From positions 2,232,001-2,296,000 of the forward strand of contig VRMN01000003.1 of NCBI GenBank assembly GCA_008690995.1: DNA of 64,000 bases. The letters run 5' to 3'. Each line of letters opens with the position of its first letter. Position 1 is the stretch's first letter. The stretch comes from Porphyridium purpureum. Its lineage: Eukaryota > Rhodophyta > Bangiophyceae > Porphyridiales > Porphyridiaceae. The notes beneath the pieces are model-generated. The model was not told the DNA's origin. It ran no database searches and saw nothing but the letters and a program-made list of their open reading frames with translations. The translations under genes and the position numbers were made by a program. Shown in pieces: positions 46,651-57,611 of this stretch.

Positions 46651-47834
46651 CTCCTCAAGCCACACGAGCCGAGTCGGTTGCTTTCATGGTGAAAATGCGC
46701 GGCTGGATGACGCTTTGAAGTCAGACACATTTCCTGCAGTTCGCGAGCTGATTTTACCGTTCGGACGGTACCGCATTCTGCGTAAATCACATCTGCGCCG
46801 CAAGTGAGCAGCCCGTTGCAATCACATGCGCCCTTGCCCTCACAAGACTTGTTACAGCATAGCGGGGCCAGCGCGCGCTGGCGAATAGCGCGGGATGGAC
46901 ACTGGTTTGGCTTTCTCGCGCACTGATCAAGTGCGCTGTAGGTTGTTGGATAGTTCCTATAATCGTAGGGTACATTATTTGCCACTGCAATGAGTACGAA
47001 CGAGTCGCAACCGATTCCCACGCCAAACAGTGTACGTTCTAGTCGCACCTTGAACACTTCCGCTGGGACGTGATGTCTGGGATTGCGAACAACCAGAAAG
47101 GCGACGCATGCTGGACTCTGTTCAAGGATGGCTCGAGTTTGCGCCTTTTAGTGGGTTCAGTGATAAAGTTTCGCTGACTGCAACCCTGGCTTTGTTGCTC
47201 GACGATGCTCATGGGCACATTGCCATCGGCTGGTCAGCTAGCGCCGCTGCGGCTTGACCCGCTCGCTCACGATTCACGGAATATTCGGGAAGGCGAATCG
47301 CAGGCGCGAGTTTGCGATGAGTTCCACAACGGGATGAATCAGATGTTACAGGACACCAAAAGCCTGTCGGCGTTCGCTTCGCCTGGATTCGAACGCAAGT
47401 CACAGTCCGCCAAGATCAGGTTAATATTCCAGGACAAGGCCACTCAGCGTTGGCCGTATTCGGCGCCACGCAAGCGCTCAATATTCGCGCGGAGCGCAAT
47501 CCGCTGATACAGGGTAGCTCACGATCACGCGCTGTCGAACGCGCGCATCTCGCTGACTTTCGGGTCCACTCGCGCCTCGCTGGCCAGGGCGAGTGTGACT
47601 TGACGGTGCAGATACTGTGCTTAAGAAATGAATGGAATCAGCACATGGTCGCACAGTCCATCGATACCCCACGCATTCGAGATGAGCGAGCCAAAGATAT
47701 CCTCTTCTGCGCATCTCGCGCCCGCGCTAGCTGGACAGAATAGATCCTGCCGATACTCCCATGCTGGTTACCCAATGGGTTAACTCACACGGAGAGCGCA
47801 GCGCGCGCGGTGCGCGCATCCTGATGCGGCTGTC
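46651..47834. other. Intergenic stretch without a supported gene
   Basis: A minus-strand Cys-rich frame (46620-47057) opens only at GTG and is not convincing. Nothing else has recognisable character. Confidence 0.45.
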
Positions 47835-49949
47835 ATGCCGTGGCCAGTGACATGGGTGAGTCGGGCATCAGCAGGCGCGCGGTGGAGGCAGTGTCTGCTG
47901 CGCTTGCCCTGCTGGCGACGCAGCGGCGAGCGAGGTCCGCGCGCGGCGGGCGGTTCGCTCCTTGATGTCCCCGGCTGTTTGCATGCGCGAATGTGCGTGA
48001 TGAGCGTGAGACACTGCTCGACGACCCAGGATGTAGCTGCGCCGCCGCCTTCAAAGCGCGTGTCCCGGCGTGAGACGCATCCGCTTACGCTCATCCTCAT
48101 CGACAGGCTGAAGAGCGGCTTTGCGAAAAACAAGAATGAGCGCATCGAGGATCGCTTTGCGCGATGCTTGAAAGTGGCTCACAATGCGCCACTGGACAGG
48201 CGCGCGCTCGATTTGGTCCTGCTGATGGCCGAAAAAGCCGAGAACCGCTCGTTTCGTGCCAGGCTCCGCTTTGCCGTGAGGATGCTGCAAAAGGCGCGGC
48301 GAGATCGGCTGAGGATCCTCGCTCGCCACGCCAAGGAAGGAACAAAAAAATTTCAAGGCGAGCGACTGCCACAAATTTACTCGAACAGCTTGCGGCGCCT
48401 GTACAAGCTGGCAGAGCCTCTGCGCAAAGTCAATGTGATCCTGGCGATCAAGAGGTACATTGAACAGCAAGAAGGAAAATCTCTCGACGCGGATGCGTAC
48501 CATCTCTTGATCGGCCATTTCGCAGCTTGCGATCGGCTCGATCTGGTGGAAATCGGTCTGCACGAGGCGTTGCGCGTTTGCAGAACTGTAAGTGCCGCCA
48601 CTTTCGCCCTCATCCTGCGCAACTTCTTGAACAGACAAGCGAAGGATAGAAACCATGACGCCGCCGAGCATGTGTGGAAGATGCTGCGCGCGCCCCCGTT
48701 TTCAGAATGCGTGAAGCTTGATGCGGACCTTATCAGATGCGGGGCATGGGTGTTCTGCTTTCGTGACGTGGATGACGCCGACGAGGCGAACTGGATTGCG
48801 GACAAGTTTCGTGAACTGCGCGTTCCGCCGCACATTGATACGCTCCATGTTCTCGTGTCAGCGCTGATCCGCGGCGGGAACTTCAACGCAGCGTGCATGC
48901 AAATGCTGCACATGATACGGCTGGAGTACAAGGTGGAGTGTAAACAAATGTACGAATACATGGGCGCCTGCATGAGGCGGGAAAGGCCGGAAGAGCTGGT
49001 GCGACTTGCCCACGTTTTGATGAACTTTAAACGCCGCCGGTCCCAGAACGACGAAAAGGCGGCGGTTGTGCGTGCATATCTCGAGACGCTGTACCGCGCA
49101 GGTCTTCAAGATCGTTTAGATGTTCACCCGGCCGCGTCGTGTGCACAGCGCGTGTTTACATTCCATCAAATGAACGATAACCGTTCGGCTAGTTTTGTGG
49201 TATACTTGCTGGCTCGGGCCGGCAAGCTGGACCCTGCAAACTTTGATGCTGCGCTGCGTTTGGCTGATGAAATGCATCGTAAGCGATACCCGGCTGCCGA
49301 GCGCGTACTGTTTACTCATGCTTACGAGGCGCTTCTTGAACGATGCATACATTTAGGTCGCCAGGAATCAATTTTGACACTTGCGATGGTCAACGGCGAG
49401 TCTGGCGGGGAAGATGATGCGGCTGCAGAGGTTTCGCGGCTGGTGGGACTTAAATTTATGTATGCCGCGAGCAAGCTTGGCAGACTCGATTTCTGCACAT
49501 TGCTTTACAACACGTGGTGCGCTTCACCCACGACACGAAGTCCTGATGTGCCGAGTGCATACATGTACGTGCTTGGTTTGGCTTCGCGGCCTCAAGAGGC
49601 TTTGGAGGTATTTCGAAAACTACAAGCGCGTCACGGAACGGTTCTGGATTCCCGAATGACGTACATTCCACTCGCATTAGTGGTACTCAAGAATGGTATG
49701 AATGGCTCGCTGTCCCGAGAGGTCGTTGCCGAGATGATGGGGTACATTGAAGCGCATCTGAGTCGACGACCCGATCAAGACGCCACGATACCTCGCCATG
49801 ATCAAGCCGTAGAATCTGGGGGAATCGAGACCAGTGCCTCGGCTGTCTCCCTTGGTTCGATTGACGCTAAGGCCGAACGGGACGATGAGAAACTCAGGAC
49901 ATTGGCAAATGACATCCAGGCTTTTCTCGCGAGTGCGGAGAGTCCATGA
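47835..49949 (+). CDS. Intact PPR-like helical-repeat protein
   Basis: The protein has 704 residues with an ATG start. The first 60 residues are Arg/Ala/Trp-rich, fitting an organelle-targeting leader (MPWPVTWVSRASAGARWRQC). The body aligns with both halves of the 41645-44427 gene: LDRRALDLVLLMAEKAENRS, YHLLIGHFAACDRLDLVEIGLHEAL, HVLVSALIRGGNFNAACMQM and PAASCAQRV, plus about 270 further C-terminal residues with more helical repeats (SAYMYVLGLASRPQEALEVF). PPR proteins process, edit or stabilise organellar transcripts by binding RNA base by base. The target is unknown. It is the only undamaged member of this family in the window and lies outside the duplicated block, in opposite orientation. 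Confidence 0.85.
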   Translation: MPWPVTWVSRASAGARWRQCLLRLPCWRRSGERGPRAAGGSLLDVPGCLHARMCVMSVRHCSTTQDVAAPPPSKRVSRRETHPLTLILIDRLKSGFAKNKNERIEDRFARCLKVAHNAPLDRRALDLVLLMAEKAENRSFRARLRFAVRMLQKARRDRLRILARHAKEGTKKFQGERLPQIYSNSLRRLYKLAEPLRKVNVILAIKRYIEQQEGKSLDADAYHLLIGHFAACDRLDLVEIGLHEALRVCRTVSAATFALILRNFLNRQAKDRNHDAAEHVWKMLRAPPFSECVKLDADLIRCGAWVFCFRDVDDADEANWIADKFRELRVPPHIDTLHVLVSALIRGGNFNAACMQMLHMIRLEYKVECKQMYEYMGACMRRERPEELVRLAHVLMNFKRRRSQNDEKAAVVRAYLETLYRAGLQDRLDVHPAASCAQRVFTFHQMNDNRSASFVVYLLARAGKLDPANFDAALRLADEMHRKRYPAAERVLFTHAYEALLERCIHLGRQESILTLAMVNGESGGEDDAAAEVSRLVGLKFMYAASKLGRLDFCTLLYNTWCASPTTRSPDVPSAYMYVLGLASRPQEALEVFRKLQARHGTVLDSRMTYIPLALVVLKNGMNGSLSREVVAEMMGYIEAHLSRRPDQDATIPRHDQAVESGGIETSASAVSLGSIDAKAERDDEKLRTLANDIQAFLASAESP

Positions 49950-52900
49950 GCGCGAGAATGGCGACCGTGTTGTTGGAAAGACAAGCTCAAAACTCGTGAT
50001 CAACCCCAGCTTCGTGGGCCAGTGCGTAAGGAACCGAGGAGACCACCGGCCTTCCAGAATAACGCGAGAAGCAGCAAGACCCGCTGAGCTTCTTGTCAAA
50101 TCCGCGTTTTCTTGGTGGATCCTCCTCTGCATGGCTAAGCATGAAAATGTTTGCTCCAAGTTGTGCGGTCTTTGCGAGCGCACGTCAGCCGGCAGCTCAT
50201 TTTGCTCCCCCTCAGGAAGTGCATACCATCGGGGATGTCCCGAAGCGCCTACAGGATCGAGCGTTGAGTCATACGAGACGAGATTATGCGCATAGGTACG
50301 GCACGTTGGTCACTGGCCAAGTCGATCATTTGCGGCGCGCCCATGAGCATATGTGCTGCAGTTCGTGGATGCTGGCGTTCTCAAAATGGACTGCAGACGC
50401 GACCATGATCTCGCATGTGTACGGCGTCGGTCAGAGCGGCTCCCAAGCTCGCTGCTAAAGAAAATCTGACTGATGCTATACCAAGGGCTTTTCTTCGCAC
50501 ACGGGCGCGGCGGCCAAGCCCCCTTTGACGATGCGCTGTGTAAAGCTGCAGTACATGCGCGTTAGTCTGTTGCGAGGCAAGGCCAGCGCAGCCAAGACGC
50601 TGTCCCGCGTCATGGTGCCTGTCGTTGCGGTCGCCGTGGCGACCATGCTGATGGCTCAAATACTTGCGTTCGCCTCTGTGTTTCTCTTTCTGCATGGTAA
50701 GGGTCGGCGATGGCTCTGTATCTTCTGCTGACGCTGTCCATGACAGTTTCCCAGGCGTTCTTTGACACTCTGGAGCTTGAGTTTCTTTCTCGACTACTTC
50801 GCGTTTCTTGGCATCGATGTCAGGCAGCTTCAGAACGAAGGTCAGAATTAGACAAGGCTACGTGCTCGGCTTCTCGCGCATGGAAGAATGCTGTGCATAC
50901 GGTGTCAGCTACAACTCGATCGTCATCGTGGACGAACGGCGGCCTTTTCCTGGCTGCGAGATGAGGACGCGGAGCTTTGTCTTTTCTGCAGGGTCCAGCA
51001 ATCGCAACGTCTGTGTTTGACGGACCACATCGACCATCCAAGAGCACGCACCAATTCAGGAGGCAAGTGACGTTGACTACTCTACGTACTTGGTTGCTTC
51101 GCGCACCCAGGCTCTTCGCCAAAGATCGCTGATTTGTCAAATCTACGGTAGTGCTCGAAAGACAAACTACGTATTTGCGCTGGAATACGCTACGCTTCGC
51201 AGCTGCCTCTTTCACGGTTTGCGGAGCTTGAGAATCGGAACCTGGCGCTTCGTCAAACATGTGACCCGGCGCGGGCAAAGCTGTATGGCAAAGCTTTGAA
51301 GTTTTCCGTGGCCGAGAACCAGCGTTAATGACAAATGCGAAAGACGCGCGTACGGTGCCGAGCTGGTGCTCTGCGGTTTTGCTTTGGTTCGTGGCTCCTG
51401 GCACAATTTTAGCAGGAGCGAGGTGCTGCATGAATATAAGATCTGCAGCACGCGATGCTCGCAAAACAAACTGGCCAAAATACGAGCGCAGCAAAACTGT
51501 CAGAAGTGGTGACCCAGTTGCGAGATGCACGATGTGAGCGTTGCCCTAAGCAACGAGTCGAGCACCTTGACGGAGCTCTAGTCATTCTACCGCGCAGGCA
51601 AGTACACGTTGCTTGCAGACGCAAAGAAACTGCGGCAGCAAAGTTTGGGATGTCCGCCGCTCTCGTGTGACAACAGCAAGCGATTGTCCAAAAGACCTCT
51701 AGCACAAGTGCTATGTCTGTCATAGACATGAAGAGCCGCAATCCATGAATATCTGAGCATGATCAGTCGGCTCCATGTACGAGCGTGCTTGAGTATGGCC
51801 GGGACGAGAAAGTCACAGAAGGCAGCGTGCAGAACATGACAGCCGGTTCGTACGCCATCCATTCGGCTTCATCGGCATTGACGGCATCGGCCAGGATGTT
51901 ATGAAAAGCCCTGCCGCAAAAGCTCAGAGAACAAGTAGACGAATGTCGCTGAGCGCATGCGCCTCGAGAATGCTTCATCTGGTGTGAATTGCTCGCGACC
52001 GGCTGGCGGCAAGCACGCCGCGAAATCGTGCCCTTCTCACTCGTGCTGAGGAGCCCAAAACCATTGCTCTTCGCAATCGCGAAACATTGAGGATGCTCCA
52101 GAAGACGGTTTACTGGGTGGATCTTTTCCCAGCTACGAGTGTACCTCAGCCTCGCGAACGTCCGTCCATTTCGTACAGATACATCATTTTGTGCGAAATT
52201 CGTGATTTTGTAAACGCCTCAACTCCTAGACCATGAACGTGTTTGGCGCAAATGGCATTCATTCTAGGTATGAAGGGGATGGTCACATAGATAGAGTCAG
52301 TCTCCGGGCGACGATACGAGAATCTACGTTGCAGAGGGCCACGCAAAGAACGCGCTGGTTTTCTTTGCATCTCATGGTTATCTCCAGCTAGACACCAGGT
52401 TTATCCCTCTTTCTCCATTCTTTTCTATCTTCCGCATCAGTCTGCGACGGGTACAATCATATCCCTAATCCGCTTCCGAAGGCCGTAGAGTCGTGAAGTA
52501 ATGAACCATGACAACAAGAAAGGTAAGGATTTAAAAAAGCAAGAATATTGCATCTACATAACCAAACGAGCCTAGCAATTGTATTCAACGAGGCTCTTCA
52601 TGGCTAGCATTCTCCTCCATCAGGAGCGGGCTTTATACACGGAAGTAACCAAATGGCCATTCGTTTCGAATATTTCGCTGAAAGACGACCGTTGAGTGAC
52701 TCAAGCGCAGATCCTTGCATAGGTCGATGGAACACTTGAGGTCGTGTTTAGTAGCTGCGCGGTCACACAAATCGTCTCGTGTCATGCACCAGGGCTCCGC
52801 ACGTATCGCAATAAGGTTCTGGGCTTTGTGCTGATAGCTTTATTCCTGAAGGTCGATCTTGCATGCATTAGCAAGGATCCGCTCGGCAAACGTTTGTGCG

Positions 52901-53700
52901 AACCTAAACTCTCGCGTAAAGTCCCACACTGCCATTGTCTCCAAGTTCAATCTTTTCCCCTTTGCCCGCTTCGCATAATTTTTACCAAGTCTCTTGTCCC
53001 TTTTTTCGACTCTTTCTCTCCGTATTCTAGGGCTTCCCTAGGTTCAAACTGAATCCAGGATTGCTGTGGAACCTAACGGGACTAACATCGTGCGCACTGT
53101 AAAAGGAGTAGGCCACCAGGTGGGGGGGATCAGTCACTGGGAAAGTATCGTACGGAGACGAACGACATTTGACCACGCGCACGTGCGCAGTTCCGTGCAT
53201 TGAGCCGCTTCACGGTCACAGGAATTGACGCGCGTCCAAATATTAACATGCAGACCACCATGCCTGCTGTTTAGCTGTGCATACAACGATCAAAGACGTA
53301 GCACAGAATTCCAGTCTAATATTCTTTGCGATGCTGCTGGTGAAAGGTTCAAAGACGCCCGTCACGCATGCCACTCGCAATCCTTCGTCTTTGACGCGTA
53401 TGCGCTATGTCCGCCCGCCTTTGGCCCGCGTGCGCTTGCGCTTAGCATTCTTGTGTTCGTCAGTCCTGGATACCGGTAGTTCAATTACCTGTGCATGCAG
53501 GACGCGTTCACCAACTTGATTGCCGTCGTCAGGTGAATGCATTATACTCAGAAACGTGTCCAGGGCTGTTTCGGCTCCCTCGAGTACTGCAGCACTGCGA
53601 CACAAACTGTTTGCCAGGCTGTGCAGCACAGGATCCGCCATGCTTCCCGCCATCTCAACGCTGACCAGTAATTCATTCATTCACTAAGTCTCCCCAGATT
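49950..53700. other. Gene-poor stretch, probably containing decayed genes
   Basis: No frame here has an ATG start plus recognisable domain. Short plus-strand pieces between 50525 and 51300 read in part like protein, including a hydrophobic segment (VMVPVVAVAVATMLMAQILAF), but change frame repeatedly, suggesting an old host-gene remnant. I cannot name it. Confidence 0.4.
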
Positions 53701-55111
53701 ATCCTCCGGAGCGCTCTTGTACCTTTGCTGCGAATAATGTTAAAGTTAAGCACCATACGCACAAATGAAAGGTTCGTCGCATAAGAATGCGTAATTTTTC
53801 AGAACGTGTATACCCCTCTTTTAAGTAGTGTAAACTACCCATTATCGAAAAGCGCGCTCTTTTTCTTGGCGAGCGCGCTATTTTCGGACCCAGATACGGT
53901 TTGCGTACAGTCACATGTAAGGAGTATGCTTGGAATTTCCCCTTCTGTGGGTTGTAACGGCATTAAGAAAAGAGGACCGCTTGAACGATAACAGAAATTA
54001 GAAACCGACGTACTGACGTACCGACGCACCGAAACGAACGGAATGGTAAGCAGGTCAGTCAAAGCAGAGTGGCAAGGAATAAAAAGAGGACGGAAAATTC
54101 AACTTATTGGGGGCCACTAGGAGTGGTGCGGACTTTACAAGTGATGGGTGATGAAAGGTACGTTCAAGCCCATCTGCCTTTCTAAAAACACTCCAGACCA
54201 ATATCCGCTCGTACAACACGCTAGCGTGCTTCTCTTGCAAGTCCAACTGAAGTCTTCCAATGACCGCCTCGATCCAGCAAACCAAGCTCTCCTGTTTTTC
54301 CTCTCGGCCTTATCTCTCCTTCTACCTTGTCCTGGAAACTCCGAGGAAGCAGCCTGTGCCTTTGCCCTTTTACACCTTTCATCCTTGCTCTATCCAGCAA
54401 GGGCTGAAGGTCGAATCTGTTCAAAAGAACAAATTTCCACCACAGGGTTTGACTTGTTCCTCAACTCGCAACCACCGCCGGTCCCGTATCCGAAACATGG
54501 CTGGGACAGCCCGGCAAGAATGAATCCAAAAGTTGTGACCAGTCTTCGGTCTCCACACAAAGCCATGCACAAAACGAAAGAATCAAACATGACTCAGGTC
54601 CAAGATCATCAAGCTTCTATTATAAAAGAGTTACCAGAGGCAATCGAGGACACGTGGGAGAAAATGGACGATTGGTAAAGGACCTGTGCGGTAACGTGCC
54701 ATCGAGCATCATTGAAGTGGCATTGACCGACCGAAAAAATTGCCACTTTTAGAAATCAGAGGTTGTCTTTCAATCTTCTTGCAAATGCTCTAATCATCTT
54801 TGTCTTGAACTGTATGTCAACTTCTCGCGCCGATCGGTCAACCTTTGACGACTTTGGACGACTTTTACATTCTCTGTGAGAAAAAGTGTAAACCACTGCC
54901 GATGTTTATAGTTGATTATCACTTGCTGTATCTTACCATAGACGTGGTGAATGACGAGTGTCTTATTTATTACATATCTCGGCTCCTATGTGTGTTGAAA
55001 ATATGTTTCGCCCATCGTCCGATGCAGCTTGTCGCTCTGCGCCCGCTCCAATCTTTACGTGCTCGATACCTTCCTCCGTTCATCAGATATTTGAAATTTT
55101 CTATTTTTTGA
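53701..55111. other. AT-richer gene-poor stretch
   Basis: The base composition is visibly richer in A and T than the gene-bearing parts. A 176-residue plus-strand frame (54148-54678) has a hydrophobic run but no recognisable domain and is left unannotated. Confidence 0.4.
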
Positions 55112-55236
55112 GGGGGGCCTCGAAGAGCTATGAGGGGGGCCTCGCGGAGCTATGGAGGGGGCCTCGAGGAGCTATGAAGGGGGCCTCGAGGAGCTATGAA
55201 GGGGGCCTCGCCAAAATTTTGGGGGCCTCGAAGAGC
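55112..55236 (+). repeat. Minisatellite, 22-23 bp units
   Basis: About six copies of GGGGGCCTCG-(A/C)(A/G)GAGCTATGA, the fifth one cut short and replaced by CCAAAATTTT. It lies about 315 bp before the C2H2 gene start. Confidence 0.8.
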
Positions 55237-55550
55237 AAACATAGTAAAATGATGCTGATTTGCTATGAGTACAGCAACGTATGGTACATTGCAGTGTACA
55301 GTGGGAAACAGTACCTCCGAGATCGCCACTCTTTTGCTCGTTATGCTCAACCGTAGGGATACGGGCGCATTTGAGCAGCGCGTCTGATAGCCCTGACGAA
55401 AATTTCATAGTAATACCTAATAGCATTTGGTGCTAATTCAGCCGCGTTTAGGTGCTATGCGCGATTGAAGTTTTTGTTCGATGTGAAGGGCTCGGGGGAA
55501 CGCACGAGTAACATTGGGGACCAGGTGAAGGAGATTCTAATGAGTGGAAT

Positions 55551-57195
55551 ATGGGCTACAAATGCGGGAGTGGTTGTGGACAGGAGTTCACGAAGAAAAG
55601 GAACGTCATGCGGCATGAGAACAATTGCATCAACACCGGGATCAACGCAGTTGGCTTGTGCTGCCATCTTTGCACATACGCGTACAGTGTTGACATGAAG
55701 AGTGCTGCGTCACGAAAAGCTGCGCGGAAGCGTCTGCAAAGACACTGTGTAAAAGTGCACAAGTTTGTCGCGTTGGCATCGGTCCAAGAGAGATTTGCCG
55801 AGTTTGCAAAGTTTTACGTATCGCAGGACTGTGTATGGTTTGAGCAAGGGCTAAACCGCTTGCGACATTTATATCACATCGAATCAGAGGAGCAGAAGGT
55901 GTCGCGCATGGTGGTTACAAGCAGCCTTCCTTTTCCAGACCATGTGACCAAGTATTTCGCTACACGTGCTGATGCCGGTGAGGAGGAAATGGATGACAAT
56001 GGCAACACAGTACAAGCGGTGACGGCCCTGAAACTCCGTTGGTATCCAGACGAGGGCGACCGAGAATTCTTTTGTAATCTGCAAGATGTTTGTCCGGGTG
56101 CGGAGCTATCTCTTGGTGTTGTGGATACGTATGTGAAGTTTGTTCGTGCGTGTATTCGCACCGTGCATACTCACCGACCAGACCTCTTGATGCTTCCGGT
56201 GCAAGGCCACTCTCAAGAGATGGCTTCAGAGGTCGTGAATCCTTTTGCCAGTCGTCATTTTACTTGTTTAGCAGAGGCCACGATCCGTGCAAGGCGCAAA
56301 ACTTGGGCGCGGGCGCTAGAGTTTTACTGTATAAGACTAATTGGCATTTCCTTATCGGAATATGTTAGAATGCATCCAAGCGGGGTTGTACATGCGGTGC
56401 AAAACTTGATGAACGTGGTGCTGGACCATACCCCAGCGAAGCTGGAGAAACAATCGTACGTGGCCGTGGATTTTCTGCGAGCGCATTGCGTAGGTCGATT
56501 CGATGATGGCATCGTTCGATTGCGTAGTGCGTCTACAATGGTAAGCTTTTCAGCCAGTCAACTGTGGCTCTTGCGAGCATCGGCGCTAGCTCGTACCCTT
56601 GAAGGGAATGCGTTTTACTCAATGCCGAAGACGACTTTACTGTCGGGCTGTGTTTTCGCGGAATCCTTGTACATTGTACACGCCATGCTGTGCAGGGCGG
56701 CACCAGTGGGCATATCAGAGTGGGAGACGACGTTGATCGACGAGGGAGTTAAGGTGCATCGGCATCGGAAAAGCGGTGTCCTCGTTCGGCCGTCTGTGTT
56801 CGGCGTGCTGTACATGTCGTGCATGGAGCGCATCCGTGGGCTCTGTGTGCGGGCTTTGGGTCCGACGTATCAGGTAACAGTAACCGGTGGTCTAGATCGG
56901 TCTTCTGTAATTTCTGGTTCTGTGCGAGGTGGAGAGGATAATATTCAGCGTGACCGGCATGAAGTGTCACGTGCTTTTGTGGAAAATTTAAGCTGTCAAG
57001 AGATAGACGATTTGGCGGTGTGCGCAATGTTGGCTTTGAGCTGCGCAAATCTCCTAATGCGCGCTTCGTCGACGGTCGGCATAACACTTGCAAGTCGTGA
57101 TGGCGCAAGCTCTGTTGGTAACGGAGGCGGTAATTCGATTGTGCTGACCGAGGTGGTGCTTAAGAACAAGAACTTGAGGTTGGCGATCCCGACAG
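55551..57195 (+). pseudogene. C2H2 zinc-finger gene interrupted by an LTR element
   Basis: 548 codons are open from ATG 55551 until the LTR begins at 57196. The frame then runs a further 25 codons into the LTR, ending at 57272. The N-terminus has two zinc-finger-like units (CGSGCGQEF-x-MRHENNC, then CCHLCTYAY with a distal RHCVKVH). The rest is unrecognised. A late segment (DDLAVCAMLALSCANLLMRASSTVG, later KNKNLRLAIPT) faintly recalls the first catalytic Arg region of tyrosine recombinases, but no His-x-x-Arg or Tyr partner was found on the far side, so that reading is weak. The far-side remnant is 62626-63158. Product and role unknown. Confidence 0.6.
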
Positions 57196-57492
57196 TGTTA
57201 CCAATGCTGTGCCTTTTACTCTGCTTCTTCTTTCTTTCCTCTTCTGTCTCCGAGCAAGACCTGACCGGCTAGTCCGGGCAGGCGCGTCGCCTTTTTATAC
57301 CCTTACTTCCGCCAGGGACAGCAAGGCGCCAAGAGAAATGACAATGCAAATCATTGGCATTTCTGCGCGCGTCTAGAAGGTTCTGGAACCTCTAGAAGCT
57401 TCTAGAAACGGTTAAACGGTCTACCGGCTTAGCGGCTTACCGGTTTCGGATTAACCGAACCGTTCTAGGTGACTGGGGTCGAACGGATAACA
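57196..57492 (-). repeat. 3' LTR of the Ty3/gypsy element
   Basis: 297 bp, matching 62329-62625 from TGTTACCAATG to GGATAACA. On the element strand it is preceded by the polypurine tract. Confidence 0.95.
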
Positions 57493-57508
57493 TCTCCCCC
57501 CCTCTTGG
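57493..57508 (-). other. Polypurine tract of the element
   Basis: Immediately inside the 3' LTR the element strand reads AAGAGGGGGGGAGA, the usual priming site for plus-strand DNA synthesis. Confidence 0.75.
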
Positions 57509-57611
57509 CTCGACGTCTCGGCGAGACTCCAAACTAAGTTGCATTCTTGGCTCGAGGAACCCGCGCTCCGGGAGAAAACCTCTGCCTAGCAAACTTCTCA
57601 CAATACCCAAG

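Noticed and set aside
46620-47057. Cys-rich minus-strand frame
   Set aside because: No ATG start, no recognisable disulfide-domain spacing, and it overlaps the edge of the duplicated block.
47380-47410. GATTCGAAC word resembling a tRNA T-arm
   Set aside because: The flanking bases do not form the T-stem and no acceptor or anticodon arm fits around it.
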